Assembly (NCBI GenBank): GCA_005887855.1 | Contig: VBQB01000223.1 | Location: forward strand, 1-5,813 | Length of the DNA stretch: 5,813 nt | Reading direction: 5' to 3' | Source of the DNA: Verrucomicrobiota bacterium | Lineage (GTDB): Bacteria > Verrucomicrobiota > Verrucomicrobiae > Chthoniobacterales > UBA10450 | Notes under the pieces: model-generated | Seen by the model: only the letters and a program-made list of their open reading frames with translations | Databases searched by the model: none | Told to the model about the DNA's origin: nothing | Made by a program: the position numbers and the translations under genes | In this document: one piece after another, positions 1 through 5,813 of the stretch | Layout: each line of letters begins with the position of its first letter | Numbering within the stretch: position 1 is the first letter of the stretch

Positions 1-128
1 TCGTCGGCATGACTTGTCCGGGAAAGATTGTAGCAGACTCACACGCCGCCTTTAGTTGTCTGCGGCGCGGAATCTTGTGCTAGCCTTGCGCAGCCTTTAC
101 ATCGCTGTGAATACCCACCATCCAGAAC

Positions 129-134
129 AGGCGG
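129..134 (+). promoter_or_regulatory. Weak ribosome binding site supporting the TTG start at 143
   Basis: AGGCGG lies 8 bases before TTG at 143. It is only a partial match to the Shine-Dalgarno consensus, but neither GTG 107 nor TTG 56 has any purine-rich site upstream. It is the main sequence reason for preferring the start at 143. Confidence 0.35.
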
Positions 135-142
135 AATCGCAC

Positions 143-1453
143 TTGACGCAACCCTCGAGCGGGCTCGTTCGAACCATCGGCCGCTGGAGCCTCGCGGCGC
201 TCATGGTCAACACCATGGTCGGCGCCAGCATTTTTGGCTTGCCCGCGCTGATCGCGGCGCGGCTCGGAAAATGGAGCCCTCTCGGTTTCCTGGCGGCCTT
301 CGCAATCATCGCCGTCATCGCCGCGTGCATGGCGGAAGTCGCCTCCCAATTCCAGGACGCTGGCGGGCCATATCTCTACACCCGAGTGGCTTTCGGGCGC
401 TTTCTTGCCATTCAGAATGGCTGGCTGACCTGGCTGACGCGCATCGCCGCCGCCTCCGCCGTGGCCAATCTCTTCATCACCTATCTGAGTGATTTCGTAC
501 CTGCAGTGAGAGGACCGTTTGTGCGCGCAGGGGTCCTGACCGTGCTCATTGGATTCCTCGCCGTAGTGAATTATCGTGGCGTGGCCAGCGGCAATCAGCT
601 CAGCAATCTCTTCACCATCACCAAAGTGAGCTTGCTCGCCTTCTTTGTCATCGCAGGTCTCGCCGCGCTGGCCCTTCATCCCGACATCCGCGTGAATCCC
701 GCATCCGCTCCTGCCAGTTACGCGGACTGGTTCGAAGCCCTGCTTCTGATGATGTATTCCTACGGCGGATTTGAAGCCGCGCTCATCGCTTCGGGAGAAA
801 CCCGCAACGCGCGAAAAGACATTCCCTTTGCTCTCTTCGTGGCCATCGCCGCAACCACTTTGCTCTATATCGCCGTGCAATACTTAGTAATCCACACCAT
901 TCCGGATGCCGGCGCATCCACCGCTCCCGTGGTCGATTCCGCGCGCCGCTTCCTGCCGCATTGGGCCGTCCACCTCGTTGCCGTGGGCACCTTGGTTTCC
1001 GCCTATGGCTATCTAAGCGCCAACGTCCTGCATACGCCGCGCGTCACCTTTGCCATGGGCGAGCGCGGCGATTTCCCGGCCTTCTTCGGCAGGATCCATC
1101 CGCGCTCTCGAACACCGCATGTCTCCATCGTGATTTTTGCCGCGCTGCTCCTGATATTCTCCATCGCCGGGGATTTTCGCTGGAACGCCCTGCTCTCGAG
1201 CGTCGCGCGCCTCTTTGTCTACGGCTCCGTCGCAGCCGCCTTGCCCGTGCTGCGCAAAAAGCATCCGCGCGCCGACGCGTTCCGCCTTCCAGGCGGAATG
1301 TTTTTCTCCACGCTCGCTCTTCTCTTTACTGCCGTGCTTGTCACGCGCATGCACCGCGGAGAGTTCATCGTGATCGCCATCACCGCCGCCCTCGCTTTCG
1401 TCAATTGGTTCTCTGTGCGGAATCGCGTTATTGGATTCGAACGCGAAACGTGA
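143..1453 (+). CDS. APC-superfamily amino acid permease
   Basis: Probable inner-membrane amino acid transporter of the APC (amino acid-polyamine-organocation) superfamily; the substrate cannot be read from sequence. With the chosen start it is 436 residues, normal for a 12-helix APC permease. The first helix carries the family glycine-rich motif as GASIFGLP (residues 27-34). The helix-6 region has YSYGGFEAALIASGETRN (about 206-223), matching the conserved GFE...E segment followed by a charged loop with KDIP. Hydrophobic segments recur to the C-terminus. Start choice: an in-frame TAG at 53-55 bounds the frame. No ATG lies near the expected N-terminus. TTG at 143 has AGGCGG at 129-134, 8 bases upstream, and gives a short cytoplasmic N-terminus typical of the family. 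GTG at 107 (448 aa) and TTG at 56 (465 aa) are alternatives without a visible ribosome site. A secreted-peptidase gene follows after 55 bp on the same strand, so co-transcription is possible. Family call is firm; start is uncertain. Confidence 0.88.
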   Translation: MTQPSSGLVRTIGRWSLAALMVNTMVGASIFGLPALIAARLGKWSPLGFLAAFAIIAVIAACMAEVASQFQDAGGPYLYTRVAFGRFLAIQNGWLTWLTRIAAASAVANLFITYLSDFVPAVRGPFVRAGVLTVLIGFLAVVNYRGVASGNQLSNLFTITKVSLLAFFVIAGLAALALHPDIRVNPASAPASYADWFEALLLMMYSYGGFEAALIASGETRNARKDIPFALFVAIAATTLLYIAVQYLVIHTIPDAGASTAPVVDSARRFLPHWAVHLVAVGTLVSAYGYLSANVLHTPRVTFAMGERGDFPAFFGRIHPRSRTPHVSIVIFAALLLIFSIAGDFRWNALLSSVARLFVYGSVAAALPVLRKKHPRADAFRLPGGMFFSTLALLFTAVLVTRMHRGEFIVIAITAALAFVNWFSVRNRVIGFERET

Positions 1454-1496
1454 CATTATCCGAAGTTCCGTAAGACCTTCACACTTGCAAGTTCAT

Positions 1497-1501
1497 GGGA
1501 G
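1497..1501 (+). promoter_or_regulatory. Ribosome binding site of the S9 peptidase
   Basis: GGGAG sits 7 bases before ATG at 1509. It fixes the start there rather than at the TTG at 1431, which lies inside the end of the permease gene. The ATG start also places a clean signal peptide at the N-terminus. Confidence 0.7.
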
Positions 1502-1508
1502 AAAAAGA

Positions 1509-3465
1509 ATGAAAGCCATTCTTCTGCGAAGCGTTGTCGTTGGCGCCCTGGTTCTGTCAGACGGATTCGCAATCGCCGCACAGGAAGCCGCAAAGCATCC
1601 CATCACCTTCGACGACATGATCAAAATGCATCGCGTCGCCGAGCCGCAAATTTCCCCCGACGGAAAATGGGTGGCCTATACCGTGGCCACTCCCGACATG
1701 GACGCGAATCGCAATGCAAGCAACATTTGGATCGTCCCCACCTCCGGCGGAGCGCCGTCGCAGCTCACGCAAAGCGGGCATGATTCCTCGCCCGTGTGGT
1801 CGCCCGACGGAAAAACGCTCGCATTTCTCTCTTCCCGCAGCGGCGATTCCCAGGTTTATTTGCTTTCGCTCGAAGGCGGCGAAGCGCAACGCCTCACGAA
1901 ATTATCAACAGGCGCGGATCTCGTGAAATGGTCCCCAGACGGCAAAACCATCGCCTTTACTTCTTCTGTGTATCCGGACTGCAAAGACGATGATTGCAAC
2001 AGCAAGCGCGACGTCGAAAAAGAAAAGAACAAAGTGAAGGCCCACGTCGCCGAGCATCTTCTCTATCGCCACTGGACGCATTGGAATGAAGGCAAGCGCG
2101 CCCACCTGTTTGTCGTACCCGCCGATGGCAGCGCCGCTCCGCGCGACCTCACCGCAGGAGCGGACTACGATGTTCCTCCCGATGAACGAGGCGGCCCCGG
2201 CGATATTAATTTTTCGCCGGACAGCAAAGAACTTTGCTTCACCGCCGTCACCGACAAGATGGAAGCGATCAGCACAAACGGCGACTTGTACACCGTGCCC
2301 GTTACAGGCGTGATACTGCCTTTGCGCATCACCACACAACCAGGTTTCGACGGGGAGCCGGCGTATTCCCCGGACGGAAAATACATCGTCTATCACGCGC
2401 AACTGACTGCCGGCTATGAAGCAGACCGCTGGCGCGTGATGCTCTACGATCGCCAGACCAGAAAAATCGAAAATCTTACCGAAGGCTTCGACCGCAGCGC
2501 CGATGAACTGGCTTGGCCCGCGGACAGCAAAACGATTTATTTCACCGCGGAAAACGAAACGCAAAAGCCCGTGTACGCGATGGCCGCGCGCGCCGGAGCC
2601 GAACCAAAGAAAATCATTGCGGATACGTATAACACCGCGATTTCCTTTAGCAAGGATGGCAAAACTCTTGCGTTCGAGCGCACGAATTTAACAATGCCCG
2701 CCGAGCTTTTCGTCGCGACCGGCGACGACTCCAACGCGCACCAACTCACGCATTACAACGTCTCAATTCTCGCGGCGCTCGAAATGAATCCCGCCGAAAC
2801 GTTTTGGTTTGACGGCGCCGAAGGAACGAAAGTGCAGGCCATGCTGATTCGTCCGCCGAAATTCGATGCCACGAAGAAATATCCTCTTCTGGTGCTACTC
2901 CACGGCGGGCCACAGACGATGTGGTCGAACGCCTGGGGCTACCGCTGGAACGCGGAGGTTTTCTCCGCGGCTGGCTACGTCACGCTGATGATCAATCGCC
3001 GCGGCTCGACAGGTTACGGCCAGAAATTCACCGATGAAATCACCAACGACTGGGGCGGAAGAGCGTACGTTGACGTGATGAACGGCGTGGACTTCGCGCT
3101 GAAGAAGTATCCCTTCATCGACGGCGCACGCATGGCCGCCGCGGGCGGCTCCTACGGCGGCTACCGAAGAGCACGACATGCAGGGCACGCCGTGGACGAA
3201 TCCGGAAAGCTACCACAAATGGGCTCCCGTCACGTACGCCGGAAAGCTGGGAGAATTCAAGACGCCCACGCTGGTCATCTGCGGCGAGCGCGATTATCGC
3301 GTCCCGTACACGCAATCGCTGGAATTATTCAGCGCATTGCAGCGCCAGGGCGTGCCCTCGAAGCTCGTGGTCTTCCCCGACGAAGGCCACTGGGTGCTCA
3401 AGCCGCAAAATTCGCAATTCTGGTACAAAACTTTTCTGGACTGGCTCGCTCTTTACGTGAAATAA
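1509..3465 (+). pseudogene. Secreted S9-family (prolyl oligopeptidase type) peptidase, disrupted by an internal deletion and frameshift
   Basis: Serine peptidase of MEROPS family S9, acylaminoacyl-peptidase/dipeptidyl-peptidase-like, which would cleave oligopeptides outside the cytoplasm. The product begins with a signal peptide (MKAILLRSVVVGALVLS..., likely cleaved after AIAA). A beta-propeller follows with at least seven PD40/WD-like blade motifs (for example SPDGKTLAF, SPDGKTIAF, SPDGKYIVY) to about residue 430. The alpha/beta-hydrolase domain has HGGP at 465-468 and the nucleophile motif GGSYGGY with Ser 548 (codon 3150-3152). Directly after that motif the original frame becomes arginine-rich nonsense. 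The true C-terminus resumes in the +1 frame from about 3163 (TEEHDMQGTPWTNPESY...), with the catalytic Asp in GERDYRVP (codon 3292-3294) and His in DEGHW (3388-3390), stopping at 3463-3465. The two parts add to about 650 residues against roughly 680-690 usual, so about 30-35 residues after the nucleophile elbow seem to be lost. The original frame runs on to 4040 with no family similarity. Genuine pseudogene or assembly error cannot be told apart here; family assignment is firm. Confidence 0.85.
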
Positions 3466-3473
3466 AATACGGC

Positions 3474-4058
3474 TCAGGCAGCCAGCAGTCGCTGGAGTGC
3501 GCGTCGCGCGAAGCGAAAAAGCCGGTAAAGCAAAAACACGCAGAGCACCAAGAGCGCAGCGACAATCGCCGTCGTGGCGACCGGATGTGCGGTGGCCATC
3601 CACGACAGCCACACGGCAAGAGCATCCTCTCCCAAGCTCAACACCCAATTACTGAACGGCTCCGGGCTCGTATTGACGGCAGCTCGCGCGCTCGCCTTGG
3701 TTCCGTGCGAAGTCAACGCGACGCCAGCGGCAAGCAGCGCCGCTCCCCAGCGCCACTCCGCTCCTGCGCCCCCCGTGGCCGCGTAGGCAAGCAACGCTGC
3801 GGCGGGCGGCCGAATGAACGTGTGAACGAAGTCCCAGACCGTGTCGAGGTAAGGAATCTTATCCGCGAAGAATTCCACGAGATAGAGCGCGGCGGCGATA
3901 CCGATCACCCAGGGATGCCCAAGCGCTTGAAGGGACGCGGGGAGATGAACCACTCCGAAGCGCTGCAGAAGCCCGAGCGTGGCCACGGTTGCGTAAAGAT
4001 TCAATCCGGAGGAAAATCCGGCGCCGAGCGCGAGGCTTAACGTCTGGATAGGATTCAC
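3474..4058 (-). CDS. DUF4126 family membrane protein
   Basis: Hydrophobic 194-residue protein matching the uncharacterised DUF4126 family as I recall it. Visible hallmarks are SSGLNLYATVATLGLLQRFG near residues 16-35, PWVIGIAAALYLVEFFADKI (49-68) followed by a DTVWDFVHTFIRPP block (72-85), and the highly conserved stretch SHGTKASARAAVNTSPEPF (117-135) followed by SNW and SLGED. Four to five membrane segments are likely, with a basic C-terminal tail (RLFRFARRALQRLLAA). The biochemical role of the family is unknown to me, and none is assigned. The start is GTG at 4058; the nearby ATG codons at 4066-4071 are in a different frame, and the GTG gives the usual short N-terminus before the first helix. 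No Shine-Dalgarno site is visible, and a TATGAT sequence lies just upstream, so the mRNA may be nearly leaderless. The gene converges on the disrupted peptidase, with 8 bp between the two stops. Confidence 0.87.
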   Translation of the reverse strand: MNPIQTLSLALGAGFSSGLNLYATVATLGLLQRFGVVHLPASLQALGHPWVIGIAAALYLVEFFADKIPYLDTVWDFVHTFIRPPAAALLAYAATGGAGAEWRWGAALLAAGVALTSHGTKASARAAVNTSPEPFSNWVLSLGEDALAVWLSWMATAHPVATTAIVAALLVLCVFLLYRLFRFARRALQRLLAA

Positions 4059-4066
4059 GGAAGATC

Positions 4067-4072
4067 ATCATA
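4067..4072 (-). promoter_or_regulatory. Possible -10 element for the DUF4126 gene
   Basis: On the minus strand the bases read TATGAT, five of six matches to the sigma-70-type -10 box. The predicted transcription start would fall around 4060, only a few bases before the GTG start at 4058, which fits a leaderless message and the absence of a ribosome binding site. No convincing -35 box is found 17 bases upstream, so this is weak. Confidence 0.25.
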
Positions 4073-4146
4073 GCAGGCCGCAACCGGGCAGCAGTGAAGG
4101 CTTCGGCGGACCCGTTACCAGACCAAATCCGGCGGCGAGGTTCCGT

Positions 4147-4175
4147 TTGACCACACGATAAAACCAAGCGATTCT
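4147..4175 (+). promoter_or_regulatory. Possible sigma-70-type promoter for the TPR gene
   Basis: TTGACC at 4147-4152 matches five of six bases of the -35 consensus. A 17-base spacer leads to GATTCT at 4170-4175, only a three-of-six match to the -10 consensus. It lies in the divergent spacer between the DUF4126 and TPR genes and would give a leader of roughly 20 bases. Inference from sequence only. Confidence 0.3.
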
Positions 4176-4189
4176 GTTCAACGCTGGTT

Positions 4190-4195
4190 GGGGGA
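4190..4195 (+). promoter_or_regulatory. Ribosome binding site of the TPR gene
   Basis: GGGGGA ends 9 bases before ATG at 4205. The spacing favours this ATG over the in-frame TTG at 4199, which would be only 3 bases away from it. Confidence 0.5.
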
Positions 4196-4204
4196 CGGTT
4201 GTCC

Positions 4205-4945
4205 ATGTTTGGCCTAGGCCACCTCTTTTATCCTTGGGGCATCTTCGTGCAGGCCTTCGCTATCATTCATTTCTTCCGGAGGCGGCCCGAAGGCTATTGG
4301 TTTTACGTCATCCTCTTCCTGGGGTGGCCCGGCGCGGCCGTGTACATTCTCGCGGAAGTCGTCCCCGACCTGGGGCTCCTTCGCAACACGTTTCAAGGAT
4401 TCGGCCGGCGCTCGCGCATCCAAAAAGTCGAAACCGACATCCTCGATAATCCTTCGCCCGCGAACTACGAAGAGCTGGGCGAGCTCTACAAGGATCAAGG
4501 GCAGTACGCGAAAGGGTGCGAAGCCTTCACCCACGCGATTTCGGCGCGCGCGGACTCCATCTACACGTTTTATTCGCGGGCGCAGTGTTCGCTGGCGCTG
4601 CACGATCTCGCCGCGGCCATTCCCGACCTCGAGCGCGTCGTCGCGGGCGACCGCAAATTCGATTACTACCGCGCCGCGGGATTGCTGGCGGATGCTTACG
4701 CGCGCACGGGACAAATGGACCGCGCCGAGCCGTGGTTCGCCGAAGTGACGCAAATCTCGACCACGCCCGAAACGCTCTACAACTACGCCAGCTTCCTGAA
4801 GACTGCGAACCGCCCCCACGAAGCGCGCGAGTGGGCGCAAAAGCTCCTGGCGAAAAAGCGCACGCTGCCCCGCTACATGCAGCGCCGCGAACGCCCCTGG
4901 TTCCGCAAAGGCAAAACCCTGCTGAAAGAGCTCGCCGCGAAGTAG
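4205..4945 (+). CDS. Membrane-anchored tetratricopeptide repeat protein
   Basis: A 246-residue protein with two N-terminal membrane helices (about residues 4-24 and 31-54) joined by a short basic loop (FFRRRPEGYW). This pattern resembles the small two-helix PLDc_N-type anchor seen in other bacterial proteins. A basic linker (GRRSRIQKVE) leads into a helical repeat region from about residue 86 to 215. TPR-like signatures are NYEELGELYKDQGQYAKGCEAF (one repeat, quoted across residues 88-108 as its first part NYEELGELY then KDQGQYAKGCEAF), then a repeat around 120-150 with AAIPDLERVV, and one around 155-188 with LLADAYARTGQMDRAEPWF. The C-terminus is basic with a RRERPWFRKG block. TPRs bind protein partners, so a cytoplasmic scaffold at the membrane is the likely role; no enzymatic motif is visible. 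I believe similar proteins are common in Acidobacteriota, but the function is unknown. It is transcribed divergently from the DUF4126 gene, and no partner gene is adjacent downstream. Confidence 0.82.
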   Translation: MFGLGHLFYPWGIFVQAFAIIHFFRRRPEGYWFYVILFLGWPGAAVYILAEVVPDLGLLRNTFQGFGRRSRIQKVETDILDNPSPANYEELGELYKDQGQYAKGCEAFTHAISARADSIYTFYSRAQCSLALHDLAAAIPDLERVVAGDRKFDYYRAAGLLADAYARTGQMDRAEPWFAEVTQISTTPETLYNYASFLKTANRPHEAREWAQKLLAKKRTLPRYMQRRERPWFRKGKTLLKELAAK

Positions 4946-5041
4946 GTGGCTTGCGTTTAGCCGCAGTCGTCGGAACGATTGTTTGAGATCTCCAACCTTG
5001 GCTTCATCGCCGCGCGAAAATCGAGAATGGAAAATCGAACT

Positions 5042-5082
5042 GGAGGGGGCCCCCTCCCAGGCCCCTCCCCCCACCTTTTTTT
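5042..5082 (+). terminator. Candidate intrinsic terminator downstream of the TPR gene
   Basis: The perfect 16-bp palindrome GGAGGGGGCCCCCTCC occupies 5042-5057. A second C-rich run (5062-5072) follows, then ACC and seven T's at 5076-5082. GGAGGGGG (5042-5049) can pair with CCCCCACC (5068-5075) with a single mismatch, placing the stem directly before the T tract, as in a rho-independent terminator for plus-strand transcripts. It lies about 97 bp past the TPR stop. The stem has competing pairings, and such G/C palindromes may instead be a dispersed repeat, so the call is moderate. Confidence 0.4.
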
Positions 5083-5138
5083 GTGACTGCGCATGCTAAA
5101 GGATTTGTGGGAGCGCATTTTCGTAAGTGCGCATTTGC

Positions 5139-5162
5139 GGAAATGTGGTCGACCACATTTCC
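5139..5162. repeat. Perfect 24-bp palindrome
   Basis: The half-site GGAAATGTGGTC (5139-5150) is followed immediately by its exact reverse complement (5151-5162), with no loop. A perfect palindrome this long is not expected by chance in a window of this size. The zero spacer suits a two-fold symmetric DNA-binding protein or recombinase site, or a cruciform, better than an RNA hairpin. Its ATGTGG core recurs at 5169 and 5186 and, inverted, at 5241. Confidence 0.8.
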
Positions 5163-5182
5163 ACAGTTATGTGGTGATGAGA

Positions 5183-5249
5183 ATTATGTGGCAACACGAT
5201 CAGAAAGGCTGCGTTTCCGAACTGTTTTCGACTTCGTGGGCCACATAAT
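5183..5249. repeat. Imperfect long inverted repeat with ATTATGTGGC arms
   Basis: The 10-base arm ATTATGTGGC (5183-5192) is exactly complementary to GCCACATAAT (5240-5249). After unpaired AA on one side and a single G on the other, pairing resumes with CACGA (5195-5199) and TCGTG (5234-5238). This gives 15 pairs enclosing about 34 bases. Another TTATGTGG copy lies at 5167-5174. The pattern could be a mobile-element end, a recombinase site or a structured RNA; no transposase or integrase gene is in the window. Confidence 0.6.
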
Positions 5250-5389
5250 CTGAGGAGACTCCACGAGTTAGACATTCACTCTGGAAGGGAATGGAGGGCA
5301 CTGAAGATTTAGCCGGTGATCGACCGTATCCGCTGCACATCCATCAATTTGCTTTTTCGGCTGAACTCTGTCCGTGCAGGCCGAATATT

Positions 5390-5813
5390 CTACTGCCTTG
5401 CTTGCGACGTGTTCTCCGTTTCGATCACATTGAGCTGCACCGTCTTTCGGTCACCTGCTGCTACGCTCAGAGGGACACCTTTGCTCTCGTACGGCTTGAG
5501 TTGCCCGGCATCGTACCAATTAAGATCGACGTCAGAATCCCAGCTAAAAATCCGGTATTCTCCGGGCACCATGCCGCGCAATAAGAATCTCCCATTTTGG
5601 TCAGTCAGCTCTGCGCGATACCTCCATTCGTTGTCACGATGCGGCGCATCCGGAATCGCCACCACGTATACCCCTGACGCGGGAACGGAATCTCGCGTCA
5701 GGACAACGCCCTCAATCCGTGCGGCCCGGCAACTCACCTTTAGTTCGAGCGCCGCATCTGTGCCTGCGTGAACGGCCAGCCCGCCATCTGTGACATCCGC
5801 CCCCCCGTATACG
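5390..5813 (-). CDS. Carboxypeptidase-regulatory-like domain protein, C-terminal part only
   Basis: The frame is open from the right edge to the TAG stop at 5390-5392, so the gene starts outside the window; only about 140 C-terminal residues are visible. The segment reads VYGGADVTDGGLAVHAGTDA at the edge, then RIEGVVLTRDSVPASGVYVV, then TDQNGRFLLRGMVPGEYRIF, ending with a GDRKTVQLNVIE strand. The G-x-V start, the D-x-x-G-x-F turn and the PGEYRIF strand are typical of the carboxypeptidase regulatory-like (CarboxypepD_reg-like, beta-sandwich) domain, which in such proteins is usually exported and structural or carbohydrate/protein-binding rather than catalytic. The GTG at 5737 could be mistaken for a start, but the domain's preceding strand continues upstream of it without a stop, so an internal start is unlikely. 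No clear terminator follows on the minus strand. The N-terminal architecture is unknown. Confidence 0.75.
   Translation of the reverse strand, partial: VYGGADVTDGGLAVHAGTDAALELKVSCRAARIEGVVLTRDSVPASGVYVVAIPDAPHRDNEWRYRAELTDQNGRFLLRGMVPGEYRIFSWDSDVDLNWYDAGQLKPYESKGVPLSVAAGDRKTVQLNVIETENTSQARQ

Larger units (their letters stand above)
4946..5389. other. Gene-free intergenic region rich in repeats and palindromes
   Basis: No supported gene lies in these 444 bp; the plus-strand open frames starting at 5291 and 5316 are antisense to the right-edge gene and have no family character. In order, the region contains: two AAAATCGA copies (5017-5024, 5031-5038); a G/C palindrome with a following T run (5042-5082); three GCGCAT words (5089, 5113, 5129); a perfect 24-bp palindrome (5139-5162); two direct TTATGTGG copies (5167, 5184); and the inverted arm CCACATAA (5241-5248). 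Nothing notable was seen from 5250 to 5389 apart from a 6-bp inverted pair, TTCGGC (5356-5361) and GCCGAA (5380-5385). Confidence 0.75.

Noticed and set aside
80..880. Long minus-strand open frame opposite the permease.
   Set aside because: Its translation is low-complexity and rich in Gly, Arg, Glu and His, with no domain motif. It is the antisense shadow of the permease gene.
1483..1492. 10-bp palindrome ACTTGCAAGT just upstream of the S9 ribosome binding site, as an operator.
   Set aside because: Ten-base palindromes of this kind are common by chance, and there are no supporting copies nearby.
3156..3170. Programmed ribosomal frameshifting in the S9 gene.
   Set aside because: No slippery heptamer or obvious downstream structure is visible. 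A shift alone would not restore the roughly 30 missing residues of the hydrolase domain.
3466..4040. The original S9 frame stays open for about 290 more codons past the frameshift, giving an apparent 869-residue protein.
   Set aside because: The extension has no family similarity, is rich in arginine and low-complexity sequence, and lies antisense to the well-supported DUF4126 gene. It is a shadow of that gene's GC-rich codon pattern.
5183..5249. Integron attC site, suggested by the long imperfect hairpin with an asymmetric unpaired AA/G.
   Set aside because: The outer arms read ATTATGTGGC/GCCACATAAT and lack the RYYYAAC and GTTRRRY boxes that define attC sites. There is no integron integrase or cassette array.
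5356..5385. Hairpin TTCGGC/GCCGAA as a terminator for the minus-strand right-edge gene.
   Set aside because: The stem is only 6 bp with an 18-base loop, and on the minus strand it is followed by A's rather than T's.
5291..5771. Plus-strand open frames starting at 5291 and 5316.
   Set aside because: Both are antisense to the minus-strand carboxypeptidase-regulatory-like segment, which shows clear domain motifs; the plus-strand translations show none.

Overview
The window looks like chromosomal DNA from an Acidobacteriota-type soil bacterium. This is inferred from recognised family styles: an S9 peptidase with a secretion signal, a membrane-anchored TPR protein, a carboxypeptidase-regulatory-like domain ending, and G/C-rich palindromic intergenic DNA. 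Coding regions are GC-rich with GC-ending codons. No rRNA, tRNA, CRISPR array, transposase or phage gene was seen.

Layout, left to right. (1) An APC-superfamily amino acid permease on the plus strand ends at 1453 and has a non-ATG start. (2) After 55 bp, on the same strand, comes a secreted S9-family prolyl-oligopeptidase-type peptidase (1509-3465). Its reading frame breaks immediately after the nucleophile motif GGSYGGY. The rest of the catalytic domain, with the Asp and His of the triad, continues in the +1 frame, and about 30-odd residues appear to be missing. It is annotated as a pseudogene, or possibly an assembly error. (3) A convergent DUF4126 membrane protein lies on the minus strand (3474-4058), only 8 bp from the peptidase stop. 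(4) A divergent 146-bp spacer leads to a plus-strand, membrane-anchored TPR protein (4205-4945). (5) A 444-bp gene-free stretch (4946-5389) holds a G/C-rich hairpin followed by seven T's, three GCGCAT repeats, a perfect 24-bp palindrome, and a long imperfect inverted repeat built on the same ATGTGG/CCACAT word. (6) A minus-strand gene runs in from the right edge. Only its C-terminal ~140 codons are visible; they form a carboxypeptidase-regulatory-like (beta-sandwich) domain.

Functionally, the permease and the peptidase could form a small peptide-scavenging pair (extracytoplasmic peptide cleavage, then amino acid import). The other genes are not obviously linked to them. No complete new multi-gene system is visible. 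The two items most worth a second look are the deletion-plus-frameshift in the peptidase and the palindrome/inverted-repeat cluster at 5139-5249.
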